From: JAYSFC01 sp041913505
Lineage (GTDB): Bacteria; Pseudomonadota; Gammaproteobacteria; Burkholderiales; Burkholderiaceae_C
Reading direction: 5' to 3'
Assembly (NCBI GenBank): GCA_041913505.1
Contig: JAYSFC010000039.1
Location: 1-29,224 of the forward strand
Length of the DNA: 29,224 nt
Part shown: in pieces, positions 7,719-15,880 of the stretch
How positions within the stretch are numbered: position 1 is the stretch's first letter
Layout: every line of letters begins with the position of its first letter
Position numbers and translations under genes: made by a program
The notes under the pieces: model-generated
What the model was told of the DNA's origin: nothing
Seen by the model: the letters and a program-made list of their open reading frames with translations, nothing else
Databases searched by the model: none

Positions 7719-9047
7719 ACCCGCACCGGGTGTGCCGGCCGACGCTGCCGGCTGGTGGGCCCTGCGCTTCACGCCGCGCGTGGCACGGCTCGACGAGGCG
7801 CTGCTGCTGGAGGTGTCGTCCACCGAGCGCCTGTGGGGCGGCCGTGCGCGCCTGCTGACGTTGCTGCGGCAGGCCGCGGGCGGTGAGGGAGGTGAGGGGG
7901 AGGTGAGGGCGGGGGGAGCATTCCCTTTGCCCAGGGGGCGACCGCGCAACAGGCCCTGGCCCTGCTGCGCCTGGCGCAGGCCGGGCGGACACCGCCGCGC
8001 CATGTGCCGCAAGGCCTGCCGCTGCACACACTGACCGCACTGCGCCCCCATGCCGCCAGCTTGGAGCGCATGGGCTGCCGCACCTGGGGGGCGCTGCGCA
8101 CCCTGCCGCGCGCCGGCGTGGCGCGTCGCCTGGGGGCCGCTGCACTGCGGGCGCTGGACCAGGCTTGGGGCGATGTGCCGCAGCCCCTGGCCTGGCTGGC
8201 ATGCCCCGAGCGTTTCAGCGCCTGTGCCGAACTGCCTGCGCTGGCCGAATCGGCCGATGCCCTGCTGCGGCCTGCGGGGCCGCTGCTGGCCGCGCTGCGT
8301 GCCTGGCTGCAGGCCCGCCACCAGGGTGTGCTGGGGCTGGAGCTGGGCTGGCGCTATGACCTGCGCCGTATCGACGGCGTCGAACTACCGCCCGGAAACC
8401 GCCTGGCCGTGCGCACGGCCGAACCCGCGCAAGACCTGGCCCATCTGCGCCGGTTGCTGGCCGAGCGCCTGGCACACCAGCGCCTGGCGGCCCCCGTGAA
8501 CCAGATCACCCTGCAGGCCCTCGAAACCGCGCCGTGGACCGACGGCAGCGGTGCCCGCGCTGATCTGCTGCCCCCGGGGCCGGAAGACGCCCGCCAACGG
8601 CAAGGCGAGCCCTGGGGGCAGTTCGTGGAGCGCCTTTCGGCCCGCCTGGGGGCGCAGCAGGTGCGGGCTCCGCGGCTGCAGGCCGACCACCGGCCCGAGC
8701 GCATGCAGGGCTGGCAGCCCGCCGCCTGTGCTACGGCCGGTGCGCAGGCCGTGCCACTGGCGGCGCAGGCCGCGCTGTACCCCGCCTGGCTGGTCCGCCC
8801 GCCGCGGCCGCTGGCGGTGCAGGGCAGCCGCCCTTGCTGGCATGGCCCGTTGCGCCTGCTGGCCGGGCCGCAGCGCCTGGAGGCTGGCTGGTGGGAGGCC
8901 GGAGACACGCAGGAGCAGGGCCTGGCGCAGCGCGACTACTTCATTGCGCACAACGTGGTGGCCGGCATGGTGTGGGTGTTCCGCGAGCGGCCCGCTCCGG
9001 GCACAGCCGCAGGGGAGCGCTGGTTCCTGCAGGGCGTGTATGGCTGA
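7684..9047 (+). pseudogene. imuB: ImuB, Y-family-like mutasome subunit, frame broken near 7896-7916
   Basis: ImuB is a catalytically inactive Y-family polymerase relative that bridges the beta clamp and DnaE2. The first part is read from ATG 7684 (MHWIAWPWPSAEP; WWALRFTPRVARLDEALLLEVSS; ERLWGGRARLLTLLR). The family sequence then resumes in another frame with PFAQGATAQQALALLRLAQAG (from about 7923) and runs to 9047 (HTLTALRPHAASLERMGCRTWGALR; QRDYFIAHNVVAGMVWVFRER; WFLQGVYG). The shift is equal to one base missing or two extra. It falls in three GGTGAGGG units at 7882, 7891 and 7902: the second unit has five Gs where the others have three, and taking two Gs away restores one frame reading GGEGGEGGEGGGS. 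A G6 run at 7911-7916 is another candidate. Without the break the product would be about 453 residues. It could be a true mutation, a slippage-prone switch or a sequencing error. The last bases overlap dnaE2 (ATGGCTGA, 9040-9047). Confidence 0.88.
7882..7916 (+). repeat. GGTGAGGG tandem repeat plus G6 run inside imuB
   Basis: Three direct units begin at 7882 (GGTGAGGGA), 7891 (GGTGAGGGGGA) and 7902 (GGTGAGGGC), followed by GGGGGG at 7911-7916. Units one and three are 9 bases long, in phase with codons; unit two is 11 bases long. This length difference alone explains the change of reading frame in imuB. Such purine-only tandem runs are prone to replication slippage and to sequencing error. Confidence 0.85.
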
Positions 9048-12000
9048 CTTCGCCTTGCCAGGCTATGCCGAGCTGCATTGCCTCTCGAACTTCAGCTTCC
9101 AGCGCGGCGCCTCGCACCCGCAGGAGCTCGTGGAGCGCGCCCACCAACTGGGCTACACCGCGCTGGCCCTCACGGACGAATGCTCCGTGGCCGGCGTGGT
9201 GCGCGCGCATATCGCGGCCCAGGCCTGTGGCCTGCACCTGATCGTGGGCAGCGAATTCCTGTGGGGCAACTTCCGCCTTGTAGCCCTGGCGCGGGATGCC
9301 GAGGGCTGGGGCCAGCTGTGCGAGTGCATCAGCGCCGCGCGCCGCAATGTGCCCAAGGGACAGTACCGTATCGACAGCGCCGATCTGGCCCGGCTCCAGG
9401 GCTGCGAGCTGTTGCTCGTGCCACGGCGGGAGTGCTTTGATGCTCATGATTTCATAGCTATCAAACACCAGGTGGAGAGCACTATGGGCCAATTAGGCCT
9501 TCCGTGCTGGCTGGCCGTGGAGTTGCACCTGGCACCTGACGACGGCCTGTGGCTCGCCACATTGCGGCGCGTGGGCCAGCACTTGGGCCTGCCGCTCGTG
9601 GCTGCGGGCGACGTGCACATGCACAGCCGCTCGCGCAAGCCACTGCAGGACGTGATCACGGCCGTGCGCCTGGGCCGCAGCGTGGCCGAATGCGGCTTCA
9701 CGCTGCAGGGCAATGCCGAGCGCCACCTGCGCCAGCGCGTGCGGCTGGCAGGCATCTACCCGCCCGAGCTGCTGCAGGCCACGCTCGCGGTGGCGGCGCG
9801 CTGCACTTTCAATCTCAGCGAGATCCGCTACCACTATCCGCTCGAAACCGTGCCGGCGGGCATGACGCCGCGCGAGGCGCTGGCCTGGTACACCTGGGAG
9901 GGCGCGCGCGGCCGCTATCCGCTGGGCGTGCCCGAGGAGGTCATCCGCCAGATCCGCAAGGAGCTCGCGCTCATTGCCGATTGTGCATACGAGATGTATT
10001 TCCTCACGGTGCACGATGTCGTGCGCTACGCTCGCAGCCAGGGCATCCTGTGCCAGGGGCGCGGCTCGGCAGCCAATTCGGCCGTGTGCTACTGCCTGGG
10101 CATCACGGCCGTCGACCCGAAGGAATCGCACCTGCTGTTCGAGCGCTTCATCAGCAAGGAGCGCCGCGAGCCGCCCGACATCGACGTGGACTTCGAGCAC
10201 GAGCGGCGCGAGGAGGTCATCCAGTACATCTACGGCAAATACGGCCGTGAGCGTGCGGCCATCGCGGCCGTGGTCATCACCTACCGCACGCGCAGCGCGC
10301 TGCGCGACGTGGGCCGCGCGCTGGGCGTGGCGCCCGCACTGGTCGATGCCTTTGCCAAGGACCACCAGTGGTTTGACGAGCAGTTCGCGGCAGAACGCCT
10401 GCAGCAGCTTGCCGAGGCCGTGGGCGCGCCCATCGCGGCGCTCTGGCTGGAGCTGGCCGCGCAGCTCAAGGGCTTTCCGCGCCACCTGGGCCAGCACGTG
10501 GGCGGCTTCGTGCTCACCCAGGGCAAGCTCACGCGCCTGGTGCCCGTGGAGCCCGCGAGCATGCCGGGCCGTTCGGTAATCCAGTGGGACAAGGACGACC
10601 TTGATGAAGTTGGCCTCATGAAGGTGGACGTGCTGGCCCTGGGCATGCTCAGCGCGCTGCGCCGCTGCCTGCAACTGCGCGCGCTGTTGCGCGGCGATCA
10701 TTGGGGGCTGCACGAGATCCCGCGCGAGGACCCCGCCACCTACGACATGGTCTGCGCGGCCGACACCGTGGGCGTGTTCCAGATCGAAAGCCGCGCGCAG
10801 ATGAGCATGCTGCCGCGCCTGCGCCCGCGCAAGCTCTACGACCTCGTGGTGGAAGTGGCCATCGTGCGGCCGGGGCCGATCCAGGGCGGCATGGTGCATC
10901 CCTACCTGCAGGCACGCGAGCGGGAGCGGCGCGGGGAGCCGCTGCAGCTCGAAAAAGAAGAGCTGGGCGGGGCGCTCGCGCGCACGCTGGGCGTGCCCAT
11001 CTTCCAGGAGCAGGTGATGCAGATCGCCATGATCGCCGCGCGCTTTTCCGCAAGCGAGGCCGATGCGCTGCGCCGCTCCATGGCGGCCTGGAAGCGCTCG
11101 GGCGGCGTGCACCGCTTCGAGCGCCGGCTCATCGACGGCATGGTGGACAACGGCTACGACCGCGGCTTTGCTGAGCGCATCTTCCAGCAGATGCTGGGCT
11201 TTGGCGAATACGGCTTTCCCGAGAGCCACGCGCACAGCTTCGCGCAGTTGGCCTACGCGAGCAGCTGGCTCAAGCGGCACGAGCCAGCGTGTTTTCTGGC
11301 GGCGCTGCTCAACTCGCAGCCCATGGGCTTCTATGCGCCGTCGCAGCTCGTGCAGGACGCGCGCCGCCATGGCGTGCGCGTGCTGCCCGTCGATGTGGCG
11401 GTGAGCGGCTGGGACTGCACGCTCGAAGGCCCCGCGCAGCCCGTGGCAGGCGTGGGCCCGCTCCAGCCCGCCGTGCGGCTGGGCCTGTGCCTGGTGGCCA
11501 GCCTGGGCCGGGCCGCGGCACGGCGGCTGGAGGAGGCGCGCGCGCAGGCGCCGTTCGCCAGCACCGAAGACCTGGCCCTGCGCGCGCAGCTAGACCGGCA
11601 GGACCTGCAGGCCCTGGCGGCAGCCGATGCGCTGCGCCAACTTTCAGGCCATCGCCGCCAGCAGATGTGGGATGCCGCGGCCCAGCTGCGGGCACCAGCC
11701 CTGCTGCGGCAGGCACCCGTGAACGAGGCGCCACTTGCGCTGCCCTCGGCCCCCGAGGGCGAGGAGATCCTGTTTGACTATGCCGCCACGGGCCTCACGC
11801 TGCGTCGGCACCCGCTGGCGCTGCTGCGCGAGCGCCTGATGCGCTGGCGCCTGCAGACGGCGCTGCAGTTGCAGGCCGCGCCGCATGGGCGGCGCGTGCG
11901 CGCCTGCGGCATCGTCACCGTGCGCCAGCGGCCGGGCACGGCCAAGGGCACGATGTTCGTCACGATCGAGGACGAGACCGGCCCGGTCAATGTGATTGTC

Positions 12001-12219
12001 TGGCCCGCGCTGCTCGAGCGCTGGCGCGCCGCACTGCTGGGCGCACGCCTGCTGGCCGTGGAAGGGCTGTGGCAGTGCAGCGCTTCACCGGGCGCGGGTG
12101 CTGGCGAGGGAACCGGCGAGGGGGCCGTGCGCCACCTCGTCCTCCAGCGCTGCAAGGACCTCACGCCGTTGTTGGGTCGGCTGGCCGGGGTGCTGGGGGG
12201 GAGCCGGGATTTTCACTGA
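9040..12219 (+). CDS. dnaE2: Error-prone DNA polymerase DnaE2 (ImuC)
   Basis: DnaE2 is a C-family polymerase that carries out mutagenic lesion bypass with ImuA and ImuB in SOS-induced cells. The 1059-residue product has the usual length and order: an N-terminal PHP domain (YAELHCLSNFSFQRGASHP; ALALTDECSVAGVVRAHIAA), the polymerase core with GRGSAANSAVCYCLGIT, the catalytic PPDIDVDF with acidic residues D380, D382 and D384, further KDDLDEVGLMKVDVLALGM and FPESHAHSFAQLAYASSWLK, and a C-terminal OB-fold region (GIVTVRQRPGTAKGTMFVTIEDETG). The terminal SRDFH is typical of DnaE2. The ATG at 9040 overlaps the imuB stop, so translation is probably coupled. Bases about 9430-9505 are unusually AT-rich and encode an atypical segment (CFDAHDFIAIKHQVESTMGQ) between PHP motifs; it resembles a mobile short repeat in frame. 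Convergent with the GGDEF/EAL pseudogene, 5 bases apart. Confidence 0.96.
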   Translation: MADFALPGYAELHCLSNFSFQRGASHPQELVERAHQLGYTALALTDECSVAGVVRAHIAAQACGLHLIVGSEFLWGNFRLVALARDAEGWGQLCECISAARRNVPKGQYRIDSADLARLQGCELLLVPRRECFDAHDFIAIKHQVESTMGQLGLPCWLAVELHLAPDDGLWLATLRRVGQHLGLPLVAAGDVHMHSRSRKPLQDVITAVRLGRSVAECGFTLQGNAERHLRQRVRLAGIYPPELLQATLAVAARCTFNLSEIRYHYPLETVPAGMTPREALAWYTWEGARGRYPLGVPEEVIRQIRKELALIADCAYEMYFLTVHDVVRYARSQGILCQGRGSAANSAVCYCLGITAVDPKESHLLFERFISKERREPPDIDVDFEHERREEVIQYIYGKYGRERAAIAAVVITYRTRSALRDVGRALGVAPALVDAFAKDHQWFDEQFAAERLQQLAEAVGAPIAALWLELAAQLKGFPRHLGQHVGGFVLTQGKLTRLVPVEPASMPGRSVIQWDKDDLDEVGLMKVDVLALGMLSALRRCLQLRALLRGDHWGLHEIPREDPATYDMVCAADTVGVFQIESRAQMSMLPRLRPRKLYDLVVEVAIVRPGPIQGGMVHPYLQARERERRGEPLQLEKEELGGALARTLGVPIFQEQVMQIAMIAARFSASEADALRRSMAAWKRSGGVHRFERRLIDGMVDNGYDRGFAERIFQQMLGFGEYGFPESHAHSFAQLAYASSWLKRHEPACFLAALLNSQPMGFYAPSQLVQDARRHGVRVLPVDVAVSGWDCTLEGPAQPVAGVGPLQPAVRLGLCLVASLGRAAARRLEEARAQAPFASTEDLALRAQLDRQDLQALAAADALRQLSGHRRQQMWDAAAQLRAPALLRQAPVNEAPLALPSAPEGEEILFDYAATGLTLRRHPLALLRERLMRWRLQTALQLQAAPHGRRVRACGIVTVRQRPGTAKGTMFVTIEDETGPVNVIVWPALLERWRAALLGARLLAVEGLWQCSASPGAGAGEGTGEGAVRHLVLQRCKDLTPLLGRLAGVLGGSRDFH
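9430..9505 (+). repeat. AT-rich repeat-like segment embedded in dnaE2
   Basis: This part of dnaE2 is markedly richer in A and T than the flanks. It holds nested inverted repeats: AGTGCT (9431-9436) with AGCACT (9478-9483), and TTTGAT (9435-9440) with ATCAAA (9460-9465). The string ATAGCTATCAAA and GGCCAATTAGGCC resemble a short dispersed repeat that I recall from Acidovorax-type genomes, from memory and unverified. The reading frame of dnaE2 is kept. Confidence 0.45.
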
Positions 12220-12224
12220 CCGCC

Positions 12225-14688
12225 TCATGAGGCGACGGGCCACTGTTCGGCAGGCTTGGGGCGGCCGAAGGCATAGCCCTGCAGGAGCACGCAGCCAATG
12301 CCGCGCAGCAGCGCGACCTACTCGGGCGTTTCGACCCCCTCGGTGACCACGCTGAGTTCCAGATCGTTGGCCATGGAAACGATCGCGCGCACGATCTTGC
12401 GGTCCATCGGATGGGTGGCGATGTTGCGCACGAAGGAGCGGTCGATCTTGATGATGTTGACCCGGTAGCTCGACAGGTAGCTCATCGAGGAATAGCCCGT
12501 GCCGAAGTCGTCGATGGCGATGCGCACGCCCAGCTCGCGCAACCGCGTCAGGGCTTGCGTGGCCAGTTCCTCGTCGCCCAGCAGTATGTCCTCGGTCACT
12601 TCGAGCACCAGCCGCTCGGGGGGGCATGCCCATGGCGCGCAGAATGTGCGTGAGCTGCGTGGGAAACTCGCTGCTGTAGATGTCGTTGACCGAGACATTC
12701 ACGGCCAGGTAGGGCTGCGTGGAAGCCTCCAGGTGTGGCAAGAAAGCGTGGCAGGCCTTGCGAAGTACGTACTGCGTGAGCGCGCCGATGTGGCCCGACT
12801 CCGTTGCGGTGCGGACGAATTCGGGGGGCGGTATCGCACCGAGCTGGGGGTGTTGCCAGCGCGCGAGCGCCTCGAAGCCGGCGATGCAGTTGCGCTCCGT
12901 GTCCGTGATGGGCTGGAAGTACACCTCGATCTCGCCGCGCTCGATCGCATCGGGCAGGCTGGCCTCGATCTGGAACTGGCGTGCGGCGCGCTCGTGGATG
13001 CTGCTGTCGAAGGTGACGACCTGCGCGCGGCGGCTGCGCTTGGCCTCGTACATGGCTGTGTCGGCCTCGCGCAGCAGGCGGCCGGGGTCGAGGGCGTCCA
13101 GCGGCACCGAGCTCATCCCGAAGGCCGCCGTGACCGGGATGCGCCGGCCGTGGATGAGAAAGGGCTGCTGGAACAGCGTTTCGCAACGCGCGCGCAAGTG
13201 CTCCAGCGCCCGTTCGCTGCGCAGGCGCGACACGATCATGAAGGCGTCGCCGCTGAAGCGCACCAGTGCCTCGTGGTGGCCCCGCCATTGCTGTAGCCGG
13301 GCTGCCACGGCGGCCACGACTTCGTCACCGAAGGCATGGCCGTAGGTGTCGTTCACGAGCTTGAAGCGGTTGAGGCCCAGCATCACCAGGGCCACGCGCT
13401 CCTCGCCGTCCAGCGCGGCTCGGGGCAGCGCCTGCAGCAGCTCTGTCAGGCCATTGCGATTGGGCAGGCCCGTGAGCTCGTCGTGCGTGGCCTGGTGGTG
13501 CAGTGCCCGTTCGCGCCCGGCCTGGAAGCGGCTGCGTGTGATCAGCACGGCCACCGTGATGAGCAGCAGCGCCACCATCAGCGAGAAGCTGATCAGCGGC
13601 GTGCGGTACTCGGGGTCGAAGACCGAGGGCGGGGCATTCACCAGCGCGCTGTCCGCAGGCAGCTTGTGCATGTCCAGCCCCAGGCGACGCAGCTCGGCGT
13701 AGTCGAACAGCACGGCCAGTGGGGTCTTGCGCACGTAGGGAATGCGCGAGGCTTCCTCGCCGGCCAGCACGCGCCGCGCCATGGCGGCCTGCAGGCGGCC
13801 GGTCTCGAGCCCGCTGTTCATGTAGCCGCCCACGGCGCCATGGCCTACGGCCGTGTCCAGGTCGGAATACACGGGCCTGGCCGTACGTGCGCGCACATAG
13901 GCCGCCACCTCCTCGGGCTCAAGCGGGGGCGCACTCGCCCCCTGCCGCGGCATGGTGCCCAGCGCGAAGACGAGCGTGCCCTCGGGCAACTGTGCCAGGT
14001 GCGCCTCGACCTGCTCCAGGTGGGAGACGGACCAGTGCTCGACGGCCGGGCCTGGCGGCAACTGGGCCAGGGCCGTATCCACCGTTTCGCGCAGCCCGGC
14101 GCCGGTTTCGTCCCGTGCCGTCAGGAACAGCAGGTGCTGCGTGCGCGGATGCAGTGACAAGGCCACCCGCAGTGTGCGCGTGAGGTCGAAGCGCTCCAGA
14201 ATGCCCGTGACCTGCGGGCGCAGACCCACGATCTGCGCCGGATCGCCGTTGATGCCGCTGAAAACCACGGGGGTGCCTGCGAAGAGCGTGTCCTGGCGTA
14301 CCACGAAGTCGAGCGCGTTGTCGTCCATGGTCACAACCAGATCGAAGCGCTGGTTCGCGTATTTATCCGCAAGATAGCGGGCCAGGTGCTGGCGGTGCGC
14401 GGCACCGGGGTAGCGCTTGGTGTCCATCCATTCGGTGTGGAAGACCGGCTTGCTGGCCGTACCGCTGTCCCATTCGTTGAAGCCCGCCAGAATGCGGTCC
14501 TCCCAGCTGTGGCCCGGGTGGTAGGACAGCAGGATCAGCACGTGCGGGCGCCCGGGGGCCGCCTGGGCCGTGAGAGGTGCGAGAACCCATACACACCCCG
14601 CCAACAGCGCGCACACCATCGAGCGCGCTACCGAGCGCACCTGTGCGGGCGGCGGCAGGCTGTGCAAGCGGGATAGGAGCCGGAGCAT
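12225..14688 (-). pseudogene. Membrane GGDEF/EAL protein with periplasmic sensor domain, frameshifted and with premature stop
   Basis: A cyclic di-GMP signalling protein in design: signal/anchor (MLRLLSRLHSLPP onward, ending near AQAAPG), a periplasmic binding-protein-like sensor (PHVLILLSYHPGHSWEDRI; FDLVVTMDDNALDFVV; GTPVVFSGINGDP), a membrane helix at about 363-386, a GGDEF domain (HDELTGLPNRNGL) and an EAL domain (FEALARW, E606). The GGDEF signature is SGDAF (479-483), so cyclase activity is doubtful. The EAL frame is lost at a run of seven Cs (plus strand G7, 12618-12624): PPERLVLEVTED continues in another frame, through DDFGTGYSSMSYL and KIDRSFVRNI. That frame then meets TAG (12320-12318) where family members carry on after GVETPE; thirty more sensible codons (VALLRGIGCVLLQGYAFGRP) follow to TGA at 12227-12225. 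Two separate lesions make a true pseudogene likely. ATG 14688 is chosen because the signal-like N-terminus begins there; the frame is open further upstream. Confidence 0.88.
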
Positions 14689-14838
14689 GGGAGCGGTGGA
14701 GTGGATGCAACGAAATGCAACAGCATTCTGGCATACACACATGTCGTGGCCGCGGTAGCTTTGGCTTTGCGAGAAAATGCCCATTGCGCAGGCCCGTTCT
14801 ATACCTGCAGCTCCTGAACTGATAGTAAGCCGCACACC

Positions 14839-15759
14839 ATGCACAACCCCCACGATCCCCGCGTCCTACCCATGCGCGACGGGGTGAACCCGAGCTGCGT
14901 GGTCTTGCCATCAACGGGGCAGGGCAGCATGCTGGACTTTCTTGCGCAGCGCCTGCCTGCCGTGGATCGCACCGATTGGCTGCGCCGCATGGCTGCGGGC
15001 GAGGTGTTGGATGAATACGGCGTGCCGGTCGCGCCCGGGCGGGCCTTCGTGCCCGGCATCCGGCTCTACTACTACCGTGAGCTGCCGCACGAGGCCACGA
15101 TTCCGTTCGCGGAAACCGTGCTGTTCCAGGACGAGCACCTGCTCGTGGCCGACAAGCCGCATTTTCTGCCCGTGGTGCCCACGGGCACTTACCTGCAGCA
15201 CACGCTGCTCGTGCGCCTCAAGCGCAGGCTGGGCCTGCGCGAGCTCTCCCCAGTGCACCGCATCGACCGCGACACGGCAGGGCTCGTGCTGTTCTCGGTG
15301 CAGCGCGCCACGCGGGGACGCTACCAGGCGCTGTTCCGCGACCGTGCCATGCGCAAGGTGTACGAGGCCATCGCACCCTGGCGGCCCGACCTGGCATTTC
15401 CGCGGGAGCACGCGAGCCGCCTGGAGGAAAGCCCGCAGTTTTTCCGCATGCACGAGGTGCCAGGCGAGCCCAACAGCCACACGCGCATGGAGGTGCTGGA
15501 GGTGGCGGCACCCTGGGCCCGCTACCGGCTCGAGCCCATCACGGGCAAGCGCCACCAGTTGCGCGTGCACATGGCGGCCCTGGGACTACCGCTGCGCGGC
15601 GACGCGTTCTATCCCGAGGTAAACGATCCGCCCGAGGGCGACTATTCCAACCCGCTGCAACTGCTGGCGAGGCTGCTGGAGTTCACGGATCCGGTGACGG
15701 GGGAGTCGCGGCGGTTCGAGAGTCGCCTGGCACTGCGGGGGCTGGCGTGCGGGGACTGA
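14839..15759 (+). CDS. RluA-family pseudouridine synthase
   Basis: A cytoplasmic enzyme that isomerises uridine to pseudouridine in rRNA or tRNA. The 306-residue product has the RluA-family active-site motif HRIDRDTAGLVLF with the catalytic Asp at residue 143, preceded by the usual strand LLVADKPHFLPVVPTG. The C-terminal motif RYRLEPITGKRHQLRVHMAALGLPLRGD is also diagnostic (family pattern: TGR-HQ-R-H-LG-P--GD). The N-terminal part (SMLDFLAQRLPAVDRTDWLRRMAAGEVL) resembles an S4-like region in truncated form. Which RNA position is modified cannot be told. The start at ATG 14839 lacks a strong Shine-Dalgarno. It is divergent from the GGDEF/EAL pseudogene (150 bases between starts) and converges on the tRNA-Gly gene. 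Confidence 0.93.
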   Translation: MHNPHDPRVLPMRDGVNPSCVVLPSTGQGSMLDFLAQRLPAVDRTDWLRRMAAGEVLDEYGVPVAPGRAFVPGIRLYYYRELPHEATIPFAETVLFQDEHLLVADKPHFLPVVPTGTYLQHTLLVRLKRRLGLRELSPVHRIDRDTAGLVLFSVQRATRGRYQALFRDRAMRKVYEAIAPWRPDLAFPREHASRLEESPQFFRMHEVPGEPNSHTRMEVLEVAAPWARYRLEPITGKRHQLRVHMAALGLPLRGDAFYPEVNDPPEGDYSNPLQLLARLLEFTDPVTGESRRFESRLALRGLACGD

Positions 15760-15772
15760 TACCGGTATGAAG

Positions 15773-15846
15773 TGGAGCGGGTGAAGGGAATCGAACCCTC
15801 GTATGAAGCTTGGGAAGCTGCCGTTCTACCATTGAACTACACCCGC
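15773..15846 (-). tRNA. tRNA-Gly, anticodon CCC
   Basis: A complete cloverleaf can be drawn on the minus strand with an encoded CCA end (15775-15773). The acceptor stem is GCGGGTG/CACCCGC, the D stem GTTC/GAAC, and the T arm contains GGTTCGATTCC. The anticodon loop TTCCCAA puts the anticodon CCC at 15814-15812, which reads GGG. The anticodon stem GCAGC/GCTTC has one C-U mismatch (positions 28-42); I believe this is usual in relatives but could not check it. Length is 74 bases. Confidence 0.96.
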
Positions 15847-15856
15847 GAGGCTCGCC

Positions 15857-15862
15857 ATTATA
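15857..15862 (-). promoter_or_regulatory. Probable -10 box of tRNA-Gly
   Basis: A perfect TATAAT on the minus strand sits 10 bases before the mature 5' end of the tRNA, in the 34-base gap after the porin stop codon. A poor -35 match (TTCTGA, 15886-15881, 18-base spacing) lies at the end of the porin gene. It suggests that the tRNA has its own promoter rather than depending on porin read-through. Confidence 0.55.
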
Positions 15863-15880
15863 GGGGCGGGCAACGCGTCT

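Noticed and set aside
7896..7920. Programmed -1 ribosomal frameshifting in imuB
   Set aside because: The G run could slip, but the context lacks a standard slippery heptamer with a clear downstream structure, and the tandem-repeat length difference explains the frame change more simply.
6873..8321. A 482-codon open frame opposite imuA and imuB
   Set aside because: Antisense shadow of imuA-imuB with Gln/Arg/Gly-rich composition and no recognisable domain.
9493..11370. A 625-codon open frame on the minus strand opposite dnaE2
   Set aside because: It lies antisense to a certain gene, has the His/Ala/Arg-rich composition of a GC-rich shadow frame, and matches no family.
15759..15768. ATACCGGTAT palindrome between the pseudouridine synthase gene and tRNA-Gly
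   Set aside because: It is a 10-base palindrome overlapping the stop codon, short enough to be chance, and has no associated promoter or repeat.
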